Below are positions 21,706 through 32,673 of a stretch of DNA of 64,000 nt, piece after piece. Positions within the stretch are counted from its first letter, which is position 1; each line of letters opens with the position of its first letter. Source of the stretch: Rhyacophila brunnea (taxonomy: Eukaryota; Arthropoda; Insecta; Trichoptera; Rhyacophilidae); assembly GCA_022495005.1 (NCBI GenBank), contig JAGYXB010001620.1:62001-126000 (forward strand), written 5' to 3'. Under the pieces are notes generated by a model. The model made no database searches, was not told the origin of the DNA, and saw only the letters and a program-made list of their open reading frames with translations. The position numbers were made by a program, and so were the translations under genes.

Positions 21706-23844
21706 GTGAGTCCAGGTAAGTGTGACATAGAATTTAATGAGATGAATTTCAACCTGGTTCATGATGAATAGGTATGTTTTAAACAGTTGAAAACTTTACC
21801 ATATGATCTACAATATCATTACAATTAATATGTACAGAAGGAACCCACTGTATATCTTACTATAATACGACATTTTAATATTTTTTGATTACTAGTCAGT
21901 TTGTTACACTTACCCCAATATTGGGGTAAGTGTAACTAAATTCACCATTATTCCAAAAGTTCTTCAAAACCATAACGTATTACATGCATAGAAGGGTAAT
22001 ATATCATTTAATGGATATTGATTCTTAAATTAAAACTTTTGTATAGATTTTCAACAAAAATGATCTCTATCATTTTTTTTTTGGGTAAGTGTGTCATACT
22101 AATGTATGTAGAGCTAATGATGTCCTGAAACAAAAATGACGTTTAATTTAACATACCTAACATGATTATTTTCGTATTATTACAAAATTAAATAACAATC
22201 AGCAAAAATAAAATGTGGATACAAATAGAGAGTAAGATATAAAAGAAAAAATAATAATTAATACACAAAAACATTAAATCTCTAGTAACGTTTTGGTTCT
22301 CATTCTCGAATCATTCTTTCGTTGTTACTGTACTTACAATTATTCAAGTTAAAGTGCTTACTTACAAAACTATTTATTCATTTCGAATTGCAATATTTGA
22401 AATAGCATGACTAGGTACCTACTGAATATTGTTACCAGAGATTTTTGTTTTGAAAATTGTTTCGCCTCTTCGTCCAGTTGATGGTTGAGGCAATATGCAG
22501 ATGACATCCTCTTCTTTCACTTCGTAAATGTCTTCTACTCTTGGAAATGAAAACATAGTTTCTTTTTTAATCGTCTTAATTTTTCGAGCAAATTTTGTCA
22601 GAATTCTGTCATCTTGCTCAAGTTTTATTATAACTCCGACAAAATGTTTCACAGTTTTTTTTTGTAGCAAATTGTACTACAATCCATTTTCCAATCTCTA
22701 ACATTTCTGAATTAGATGCACCTGCAGTATCATCAAACTAATCAAACATTGATATGTTAAGCATATTAATTGAAGGATCGTTTTCCTCATCGCCGATCAA
22801 ATCATTAATATAGTCTTGCATATTATTATCTTCGCTTTGGTCACTAATTGATGTCCATGACAAATCTTCTTCCGATGACATGGGTTCGTGTTTTTTTTTT
22901 TTGTTTTGGTGTACTTTTATCGGTTTCAATACCTTCTTCTGCATGTTAGTTTTGTCTTGCAATGGCTTTATTTTCTTTGCTATTGGGACATTATTTTTCA
23001 TTCGCTCTATAACATCATAACATGTAATCACTTCTGCTCCTGGAACAACCATTTTTCTCTTATTCTTTATAGGCGCCTTACTACTGATAGAATTCAGCAA
23101 AAGTGTTTCAAACAAAGTTTGACATTTCAGTGGCATTTCTATTAAACTTTCGGTAACTTCTTTATTTGATAATTGAACAACTTTGCAATCCAGAATTATA
23201 GGCTTAGAAGAACATTTTTGAGTCGAACAGTCCCCATACAAATTTACTTCTTCAGAAAATTCGATTTATAGCGATTTTCGCGAATTCGCTTGGATTTCGA
23301 ATTATCTAGGTTATACTAGTATACAAATTCTTACATATAAACATTTTATTTCAATTACGAACATTTTCGATCTTCGATCGATATAAATAATGCGCCATGT
23401 CCCATCACTAGTTAAAATATTGACTTTGCAAATTCATAGAAAATATATGGGGAAGTGTGACACAATACAAAGGCACACTTACCCCACGTGTTTACTTTCG
23501 TGGGGGAAGTGTGTCTACTTGATTAAAGGTTTCAAATGCTTATAATTCGTATCAAAACACATATACTCACCAATTTTTACAACCACAATGTGCAGATTTC
23601 CGTGTTTAAAAAAATATTTTAGTAACAGCTACCATCTCACTCGTCGACTTCAAAATGTCGTCTGGAGAATAATCCATGTAGTCACCTCAAAAAACATGGT
23701 ATCGACACTATTTCTGATTATTTTTATAAATCGGTGATTTTGCTATCACCTTTCCATAGATGGCATCATCCAATTTGTAGTAGATACTGAGATATCTTAG
23801 TAGCTACACTTACCCCAAAGATACACTCACCCCGACTCACCTTA
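21706..23844 (-). mobile_element. pogo-type DNA transposon B, internally deleted
   Basis: Ends AGGTGAGTCCAGGTAAGTGT and ACACTCACCCCGACTCACCT are inverted and TA-bounded, and match those of pogo A. Minus-strand frames 23241-22738 and 22670-22419 correspond to the C-terminal part of A's protein (shared PIILDC-type start, VEDI, ED.I..LP.P..GRRGE..F). There is no recognisable catalytic DDE core, so B is a deletion derivative. Subterminal GGGGTAAGTGT motifs are numerous on both strands. Confidence 0.78.
22419..23241 (-). pseudogene. C-terminal remnant of the pogo-B transposase (two frames)
   Basis: Frame 23241-22738 encodes 167 residues: a lysine-rich stretch followed by an acidic, serine-rich tail (SSEEDLSWTSISDQSEDNN). 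Frame 22670-22419 gives 83 residues with KHFVGVI..., FSFPRVEDIYEVKEEDVICI and PSTGRRGETIF. The latter resembles a small C-terminal domain I associate with CENP-B/jerky-like transposases (from memory, not verified). The frames are separated by a stop/shift near 22670-22738. The homologue in pogo A is split at the same VEDI-Y junction by the Tigger. Confidence 0.65.
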
Positions 23845-23929
23845 CTTTTTAAAATACTTTTTGTATATTTTTTCCGATATTCAAAATTATAGTATTTTGG
23901 GCGTACTATACCTGTTTTATATTGTACAT

Positions 23930-24860
23930 TAGCGATTTCCAAACTGGGAGGCGCGGAGTGTTGCAAAGGGAGGCGCGAAAAGTTTAACACAAATGTAGCC
24001 ATAGGTTTGCAGTTTGCAAATGCATAGTTTATAAAGAGCCTGGTGGCCCGTGCACAAATTTACTCTAATAGTTTAAAAAAATTCGCCTGCGGCTACTTTG
24101 TTTAAAAACTATTAAATATTTTAAATATGTGGTTGTGTGTTGTAATTTGATGTGATACCTATATTATGATGATTGCTATAGGTACTTAAATGATAACTCC
24201 CATGTATAATTTAGGAAACACTACTTTAGAGCACACTGCCCTTAACATCAGCGATATGTGAGTGGGCCTGCCAAAGGTCCTGGCCTGTGGGCCCCCTTCG
24301 GGATATGGGGCCCAAGATAGAATCCATTTGTCAATGAACGATGATGAATTTGGATTGACTACTATTGAAAAGGAAAAAAATGATAGAATTATCATGCGAT
24401 AATTCATTGAAACAAAAACCCTAGCTCAATTTTGATTGAATCAAAGTGAAGAATAATAATATGTACTTGGTCGAAAAGCAATGCAAGTTGTAAGTAAAGT
24501 ACCTACTGCTACCTGATGTTACGAATACATCATATTTTATGCGAAACGGGATTTACTGCATTAGCTGCAATGAAATCCAAATATCAACCCCGTTTAGTAG
24601 AAAAAGAGCACTTTGTGCTAATAAACAAGCACATCAATCGCATGAAAAACAAATTAATTTAAAAATGAATGTAATAAAAATAGTAAAATCTTGTTTACCT
24701 TTATAATTAAGTTTTTTTTTCATTGTTGTATTAAGTAGGTAGTACATTTTTGGCTATTTAAAAAGGTGTCTGTATTATTTAATGAAATAAAGGGTGGGGG
24801 GCGCCAAGATCAGATTTTTATAATAGGGAAGCGTAGTAACATAAAGTTTCGAAACCACTG
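23930..24860. mobile_element. hAT-like element with nested fragment
   Basis: Ends TAGCGATTTCCAAACTGGG and GTTTCGAAACCACTG are imperfect inverted repeats (11 of 15). Flanks TTGTACAT and TCGTACAT form an 8-bp duplication with one mismatch. Subterminal GGGAGGCGCG and GGGGGGCGCC occur on opposite sides. A piece of the CATGGCCCCCACA family lies at about 24228-24316. No transposase frame is visible. Confidence 0.65.
24228..24316. repeat. Fragment of the CATGGCCCCCACA hAT family
   Basis: CTGCCCTTAACATCAGCGAT, GGCCTGCCAAAGGTCCTGG and GGGCCCCCTTCGGGATATG match the right-hand side of intact copies such as 49719-50127. The terminal CATGG is lost. Confidence 0.55.
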
Positions 24861-25228
24861 TCGTACATAGTACGCGGACCAAAATTATAGTACAAAATAC
24901 TATAATTATAGTACGGTTGGCAGCACTGCCCTTTGATCAGAACAATGAATGTTCCCAACATTAAATTTAATTTTCTTTAGTAATAATATTATGATGTTAG
25001 TGCCTGATTGTTGTAAAAATGTAATATAACATAATTGAAATGTTATGCAAAGATACCCTTTTAATTATTTGAATTGTCTTGTTTGTTGTTTAATAAATAA
25101 ATAAAGTACCTAGTCGCTACATTATGCCAGCCACAAATATTATTAAAAAAGTAAATTCAGATTCAGTTGTACCAACCACGTAATCGTGCCATATATGTGC
25201 CAACTTTTGTTGTTTACAAAATCTCTCA

Positions 25229-28200
25229 ATGATGACATGTGTACTGGGCGTTCTGTCATTTAGTGTTTCAGAAATTTGTCGAATATGTTTGCGAAAAGAA
25301 ACCAATCTGAGCAATATTTATACACTCAAAGAAAACGGAGACCCGAACGCCGCAAATTTAATCGTGGCCTTTGGCAATACACCGGTTGGTTTTCACATAA
25401 CACGATCATTGTTTTCTATTCGCGAAATGTCAAATTTCGTGTTTAATATCGCATTTATTGTTTACAGGTGTATGAAACCGATGGATTGCCTACTCAAATA
25501 TGCGATGAATGCGATGAGAAACTTCAAGTGTGTTATAAATTTCGTCAAAACATCCAACGAACTTTTGAAATACTCTGTCGAACTGTCAACGGTGATTTGA
25601 AGAATGATGAAAACGATTTACTCGACGTTTCTATTAAAAAGGAGGAGCTTAGCGACAGCGACGACGATCGTGACGATCCAACGTTCCACGAGGATGACGA
25701 AGTACTGAGACCTAGAACGATTGCCCCAAAATTACGTAGCAAAAAAATCATCACTAGAAAGAAAGTCAAGTCTTCAAAGAAGGAAACTAAAATTAAAAAG
25801 ATTGCCAAAATTAAACCGGTAGGTGGCCAAGACAAAATAACGGCAGCTCTTCAAAAATTACATCGAAATCGTGATAAATGTCCGCTCTGTTTACAAAAAT
25901 TAGGCAACGATGAAAGTATGGCCGAGCATTTTTATTCTCATTACATTTCCAGTGATCTTACACCTCTGATAGTCAACGGTAAAAAAACAAAGACTTGCAA
26001 TTTGTGTAATAAAACGTTGAGATACAACACTATGGTTCCGCATCACAGAATTCATCTGAAAGTTTACCCGTTTAAATGTTCCGTTGAAGGTTGCGACAAA
26101 GGGTTTATATCTTCACAGTATCTGGCCGTGCACGCTGATCAACATACCGGTGTTAAGAAGTTCCAGTGTCAGGCGTGCGGCAAGACGTTTGGACTTCGCA
26201 GCTCGCTCAAAAACCACGAGGAGACACACATTTTCGAGCATGCCGAATGTAAATTATGTCACAAAAAATATAAGAATACGATAATGTTGCGGGTACATAT
26301 GAAACGACACAATAATGGATTGAAGTAAGTATTATATAATAAGATTAAATTACGAAAATAGAGGGAGTAATGGGAACTTTTTGTATTACGGCACTAGAAA
26401 GCGATTCCAAAACGTTTTTAGTATGATTTAATCAACTTTTAATATCTTAATCGGTTCTACCATCATGTGTGAATCTTCTTCGTTTCTCAATGAGTTTTTT
26501 TTTACGAGAAATGAAGTCATTTGTTCAACCTATAAAGCCTTGATTACACGTAACGAGTACAGTGTTGAAACAGCAAAATGTCACTAGACCGAGAGAGTGA
26601 TTATATGTATTTTTCTCTTTTCGACTTATGTGGCGAGTCAGTTCATTTTCAATAAAAAAGCAGGCTAGTTTTGTGTACCGAAACATGGATCGTAAAACGT
26701 ACATTAAAAAATATACTAAGCTGCTCATACTACTCCTGATAGAAGAATTGAATGAATTATTGCGCGAAGAAGATAAACGTCTTTGGACAAGACAATGGAT
26801 TTTAACACGTTGATCGCCATGGGGGTCACCGGTGATCGGCATTGGATTATGTTAAGGGGGCCATGGGGGTCACCGGTGACCGGCAAAGAAGACCTGCCTT
26901 AGAGTTGTTCTACAGCGCCGGCGGGCACGCGCGCAGTGCATTTTTCGATACGCGGTGACCGGCATGGCCCTTCTGTATAGTACTGCCACTTGGCCTGAAA
27001 ATATGTCTTCCCAGTCACAAAATATAGGCTCACTAATGTAAAGAGTGTACATAATGAAAAAAAAAGTTTTCCTTTTAAATCGTAAATGTTTTTTTATTGA
27101 TATAAAAATAAAAATTAAATAGATTATATAAATGTAAGTTATAAAAAATATGTAAATAATAAAAAAATAGAATTACAAAAATGATTATAAGGTATGTATA
27201 CGTATATTTCCAGTTATGTGTATCCAGGTATTATTATACTACCCAATTTGAAAACTTTTATTCCGTATTTGTGCCTTTTCTGTTTATTATACTATCTAAA
27301 TCTAAATATAATTCGACCGCGAAATGGCACCATGCTCTCGTCAACACATATGGACAGGTGACCGGCGAAATGGCCGGCCCGGCGCAATAGAATAAATTAA
27401 CTTGTTGGCGCCGCGACGGACACATGTGGCCGGCACATCATAAAAACCAATATTTACGTAAAAAAATCATCAAAATGAAAAAAAAACATATCTTTCATAA
27501 CCTATCAAATAATACCTTAGAAAAAAATAATTATTTTTTAACTATTTTATGTAAAACTAGTTGGCGATCAATGTGTTAAGGAGACCAGATCGTGGTGCAA
27601 CATACACTCTTTTTAGTGAATTGGAGTTAGAAAACCCTGGTGAACTTAGAGTGCTTCTAAGATTGGATGTAGAACGTTTTAATAAATTGTTAAAAAATAT
27701 TACTCCAATGATACAAAGATACGAGTGGCGAGTACGCACCGAGTGCCGGTAGGGTGGGGGGTTGGGCACTCGATCTAGTAAATAGAAAAGGGTCCGAGTG
27801 ACAGTCTCGCCATCCTACTAGGTCGAACGCTCGGTAATATATTTATATCAACCGAGCACTCGGCCGAGAACACTGTCTCGCCACTGTACTCGTTACGTGT
27901 AATCAAGGCATTAGATTCATTCTCTTGATTAAACAATGCAGTGAAAAATAACATGCGACTTTTTCAGATGCGAGATTTGAACTCGTGATCCCCGGTCTCA
28001 GAAACCGAGACTTTACTGGTCAACTACGGCTTTAGCTATAAAATAATTTTTTGAAAAGTAAAGGTGCCGGAACTCACTTCTTGTCAAACTTCTTACGTAC
28101 TAAAGAAAATTATATTCAAATATCATTTAAAGCAACTTTTCCTATGCCACGAAGTGCATAAAAAAATAAACAAACAAACAAATAGGTACAAATAAACAAC

Positions 28201-31200
28201 TAAAGTTGTAAAAAAAATAATCGTAAAAACATATATTTGAATAAAATTATGTAGTGATTTCCATGGCCCCCACATCCTGAAGCAGGCCCCCAGTCCAGGA
28301 TTTTTGGCAGGCCTCTACCTATCACTAAGATTAAAGGCAGTGTGACGCTATTGTAGTGACCAGTGGCGGCCGGTGATAATAAAATTAGGGAGTGCAAATA
28401 AAGACATGCATTTTTCTTTTCATGGTATTGGAAATAAATCTGCAATAGCCTTCGTGATGGAGGTAGATGTATGCTAAATGACGCTTACATTCACGGACAG
28501 CATTTATTTGTTGCCAAAGTTACAAAGTTCAAGCCTCTGGTATGATAAGTATGATGCAAAAGGCAATAGGTACACACGTTTCTCGATTTTTATTGTACCT
28601 AATTACACTTCATATGACGTGCTGACATATTTACCACGTTTGTCACTCGAAACTTCCATGAATCGTAAGTGATGTAAGTATTTTAGACATGTATCATTGA
28701 GAAAAAGCCGCAAAATCTTCATTTGTCATCCCACATTATTCTCATATACGCGCTGTATCATTTTTATAAATACTAGGCATGGATCATTAATTTTCCAACG
28801 GGATATCACTTGTGTTAAAAATTTGTAACTTTTGTGCACCCCAACTCCAGAATTGCACTCCAAATGGGACTGATTTCAAAGACATTCAATGTCAAAAATA
28901 ATAGTATAAGTAGGTATATTATATGTATTATGTTACTGAATTGCTTTGCTGTAGATTTATATTAAAATTATTTAGTGTTTAATTTTGAAATGTAAATTAA
29001 TTATAAAATCGTATTTGTATGGTGAGATGGCTGCACCTAACTTAATGATCACAATATTACTCTAATCGATATTTTGATTGATTCAATATTAATAAGGCGC
29101 ATCATACAACGGAGCATTTACCTCATAACGTCATAACATATGAAATAATAATATACCTAGTATTTTTAAATACTGCGCGGGAACCTTTTATCTACTTCAT
29201 ACGTACGTACAATAATATTATTATAAACGCGCCAGTACATGACAAAAAAAGCCCTGATTTTAAGTATACTACTACTTCACCATGTTTGATCCTTAGAGAA
29301 TCATATGGGCCTCCACAGAGTGGACAGGTTGTATTAACAGATTTTGTTTATACGAGAAATGGATGTTAGCCACATGTTCAACCTATTAGGTCCATACTAC
29401 TCCAAACACAAAGTAGAATTTATGTCTACGCATTAACATATAATGGTGATCTGCTGTTGAACCTTTTGCTTCGGTTACTTACTTGTGGACTGTTTGCGAT
29501 TTTACTTGATTGTTCATTTGAATAGTTATCGTTTATTGTATCAACAACTTCTTTTATGTTTGTAAGACAAATGAAAAGACTTCATTTCAGTGCCGCCCTG
29601 GCAAATATATATCTGGGCACATGTGTGAATCATATATTTAGTTTCACTCTATATGTAATGTTTCCTTCGATATTCTTGTGTCAAATATACATGTAGATTG
29701 TAGAGACTTTTCATTATTTATTTTTTATATCTATCCATTTTTTATTCAAAGCATAATATTATATTATACAAGATTTAAGAATCTAGAATTCTTTGTTAAA
29801 TATACGTAATTTTGGAACATCTCAGATATATACCTATTAGAAAAGCATTTTGAAAACTATTTGTACCTAATGGGAGTCTTCAACCATCGTAATGCAGACA
29901 TTATGCTTTTAAATTTGAAATAACACCTCTTGCATATTGTTAGGAAACTTTGATGCTATTATTAATGATTGCGCCGATAACTTAATTGGTAAAGCTCAAT
30001 GCTTGGATTGCAATGGTTGCGCGTTCATTTCCCATTGGTACGAATATTTATCGAATTGTTTTGTAATACTGTTCCAAATTATGTATGTTCAGGGTAATTT
30101 CTTAAAACTAGGTATTGAATATTTTGTCGTAATGGATTTTAGGGTTTCCACTGTGTGTACTTCTTCCTTCTTTCCTCGACGTTTCGGGCTCGTTGTAGAG
30201 ACCATTATCAAGAGAAGATATGTGTTCTGATGAAGTGTAGTGTAGGAGCGGAATGCAGAAACATTTGTCATAACTAAAATTTCCTTAGCAGAAAACATGC
30301 AGAAACATTGTCATCTGAAACATCTTAAGATCATTTCTATTGAAAATAATACCATATTTAAAAATTTTCTTTCCTATAGTTTAGGTAAATTATTTTATAA
30401 TTGTTAAACGATGACGAAAATATGACAACTGCATTTTATAAATGCAATAACTATAAATACATATTAATATTTAATTATAGTACTCTTATGTTTCCGTTAT
30501 AAGTCATTTTACGTGATTCCACAGGCACCGCAAGATATTTTTTTAACATGGTAACACTAGCGTCAAGTGTCATTATTCACCTGGCATTTTGTATTTCTGC
30601 GGGTTGGCGTATAAAAGTAAAATAATATTCTGCAAGTACATGCCAAACGAATTAACACTATCAATATCCATATTGAGATACATTATTAAATGAATTTGAG
30701 TGTATGGACTGTTTTATTGACATGCGAATTTATTTTGACAGCAGCTGTCAGTGGTAAATAATGATAATACAGAAGGGGGCGTGTTCATAACAAAAGTAGT
30801 CTATGGTTAAGGACTCCTTAACTCTATACTCAGGATTGTCTATAGTTAAGTCATGTTTTTCGGCGACTTATCCTTAGGATCGAAATCTTAGATTGTGCAT
30901 TCCGCTCTTAGTGTATGAATGCAAACGTCGCTCTAAGAATGCCAAAAGGAATCCGATTAGCTAGTAGATTAGAAGTACACACGGTGGAAACCCAAAAATC
31001 TATTACGATAAAAAATAACCGTGAAAGTCTCAAACATTATATGAATATTTTGTGTTTCATCTATACTAGGTACTTCATGTTTGAAGAACAATAGTTGTCC
31101 TGGATCTTTCATAATTGCTCGCTTACCTAATCTTTAATCAGCATAAGCCGCAGTGCGTCGATAATGTAATTTATAAAATTCTATTTCTATCGATGCTTCC

Positions 31201-32426
31201 AGGTTTAAATGCGAAGAACCTGGGTGCGACAAAGCGTTCTACTTGGTACAGGAGCTAAACCGCCATTTGCGAATGCACGCGGGCCCCAAGAGTCATGTGT
31301 GCGACATCTGCAGCAAAGCATGGTACACCCCCGGAGAGCTAGAGCGCCACAAGAGATACCACGCCACTGTCAGAGAGCACCAGTGCTCACACTGCATGAA
31401 AACATTTGTGGAAAAGACGCAACTGCGCCTGCACGAGATGGCGCATCGAGGGGACCGTCCTCATGTCTGCGAATTTTGCACCACTACATTCGTAACGAGA
31501 AGCAAACTTAAAAGGCATCAGGTGAGTTTCAATCCATTTAGCTGGAGAAACATCATTCCCGTTTGTGTGAGTGATTGTGTGTCCATAATTATTTTTTTTA
31601 CTATTATGATTATAATATATATTTATCGACGATCCAATTAAAACACAATTTTTATGTCAAGTTTTTACCAAAATTGAATGCCTTCATGTTGTAAAAATAT
31701 TGAACAATAAAACCTTGAGTAGCCAGACCAAACTGAGATTAAGATGGTCCGGATAACTAAAAATCGTGATAATCGAGATGACCTGGAAACTGTTACTTAC
31801 TAATGGTCTTTTCAAAAAATTGTTTCATGACCCTACTGAATTCCAACTCTCTGCTGCTATGTAGCAACAATTCTTTAAATCAATTTTATTGTGGAAACTG
31901 ATAACTACTGATTAATCATTATTTTCATCTGCTTGCAATAGTCATCGAAGAATCTCTTGACATAAAAATTTAAGTGTTTCTATTACACCCTAGTCCATTT
32001 TTTTTATCAATCTGATTTAACCTTATTTTGATGAGTGCGATGATACATTGTCGAGTAATACTCCGTTTACATGTGAATGGATTTACTGCTGACAGTATGT
32101 ACAACAAAAAAATTTATATGTAAATTGCAAGATTGCATGCATGAATCAAAAAAGTTCAGAAGCTTCTGAATTTTCATGCGACAATTGGACTGTGCAATAT
32201 CTCCAGTGTAAAATGATAGCGAACCTGCCGTTAAAAAAACTAACTACACCGCGCAGAGACTCATTTTGAGGTTAACCGAAGTAAATAGTGCAAATAAATC
32301 CATGCATGTGTACATAACGATAAATATCCTCTTCAATCGACAGATGTTTTTGTTTTGTTTGATCATTGTTTTCTTTTTTTTTTACAGATTAAGTCCTGCA
32401 AAGGTGCCAAAGAGTTTTTAGGATAA
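25229..32426 (+). CDS. ZAD-domain C2H2 zinc-finger protein, four exons, about 456 aa
   Basis: Exons 25229-25384, 25468-26324, 31203-31521 and 32388-32426 join in phases 0, 2 and 0 to 1371 nt. The N-terminal ZAD has its two cysteine pairs (CRIC near residue 17 and ICDEC near 63) on either side of an 83-bp intron. ZAD domains usually dimerise insect transcription factors. An acidic linker with an IKKEE SUMO-type site (about 108-112) and a lysine-rich stretch (134-168, putative nuclear signal) follow. There are nine fingers: five in exon 2 (from C190) and four in exon 3. The last is C2HC, completed only by the cysteine in KSC of the 12-residue exon 4. A nuclear DNA-binding role is inferred; the target is unknown. 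Start choice is uncertain: TTTAGTGTTTCAG just before the ZAD looks like a splice acceptor, so an unseen upstream exon could supply the true N-terminus. Confidence 0.87.
26537..27909 (+). mobile_element. PIF/Harbinger-type transposon, split by a nested element
   Basis: Perfect 28-bp inverted ends (beginning GCCTTGATTACACGTAACGA). Plus-strand frames at 26683-26805 and 27580-27752 encode the N-terminal part of a Harbinger (HARBI1-like) transposase: RLWTRQWIL, then RRPDRGATYTLF, a leucine-rich ELE.ENP.E... block and F..LL..I.PMIQ. The catalytic part is absent, replaced by CGAGT/ACTCG-rich subterminal DNA (27725-27900). Flanks TAA / TTA are close to the usual 3-bp target duplication but not identical. 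It lies in intron 2 of the zinc-finger gene. Confidence 0.8.
26806..27575. mobile_element. piggyBac-like MITE nested in the Harbinger element
   Basis: TTAA duplications (26802-26805, 27576-27579) flank inverted ends CACGTTGATCGCCA and TTGGCGATCAATGTG. Internal GGTCACCGGTGA repeats occur near both the left end and 26868-26885. TTAA targeting with precise ends is the piggyBac hallmark. Non-coding, 770 bp. Confidence 0.8.
27955..28045 (-). repeat. tRNA-like fragment
   Basis: On the minus strand GAGTTCAAATCTC is B-box-like and follows a GTAGTTGACCAGTAAAG stretch that could be an A-box region; T-runs flank it. It resembles a SINE head rather than a real tRNA, since no acceptor stem is evident. 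Confidence 0.35.
28262..28345. repeat. Left end of a CATGGCCCCCACA hAT element
   Basis: CATGGCCCCCACATCCTGAA through AAGGCAGTGTGACGC matches the left 84 bp of the intact copies. It is cut off where a CCAGTGGCGGCCGG sequence begins. Confidence 0.7.
29278..29411 (-). repeat. SINE family 1 fragment in the zinc-finger gene's intron
   Basis: Body and tail only: CACCATGTTTGATCC, GGGCCTCCACAGAGTGGAC, ACGAGAAATGGATGTTAGCC and CTATTAGGTCCATAC. No tRNA-like head. Confidence 0.65.
30123..31014. mobile_element. Element bounded by about 35-bp inverted repeats
   Basis: The left end TTTTGTCGTAATGGATTTTA...GTTTCCACTGTGTGTACTTC reappears inverted at 30970-31014 (GAAGTACACACGGTGGAAAC...). The interior has no coding frame; it includes CGACGTTTCGGGCTCGTTG and GACCATTATCAAGAG (30177-30214). 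The class is not recognised. It ends about 190 bp before exon 3 of the zinc-finger gene. Confidence 0.55.
32070..32300 (+). repeat. Truncated copy of the 47517 MITE
   Basis: CGTTTACATGTGAATGGATT, GCAAGATTGCATGCATGAAT, CTTCTGAATTTTC and CACCGCGCAGAG line up with the left half of the element at 47517-47923. It lies in the last intron of the zinc-finger gene. Confidence 0.6.
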
Positions 32427-32673
32427 ACCGTTGTTGAAGTAATGATTCTCCTAGTTTTACAAGGTGGCTAGATTTTAATCTTTTTTAAATATTAAAATTA
32501 AATCAACAGAGTACAATGTGTATTTTGAAACTGACATAAATAGAATGAAGATATATAGGACCTAATAATTTTTAAATCAGATGCTGTGAAATTTTAAAAT
32601 GAAATTTTTGGAAGAAAATAACAAAAAAGACATAATATGCGTAAATATAAGAGCATTCTATATATTATCTGCC

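Noticed and set aside
30220..30260. Hammerhead-ribozyme core (CTGATGA)
   Set aside because: Only the CTGATGA word is present; I could not find the matching GAAA strand and stems.
31209..31511. Alternative 100-codon frame over zinc-finger exon 3
   Set aside because: Out of frame with four clear C2H2 fingers; a shadow of the real exon.
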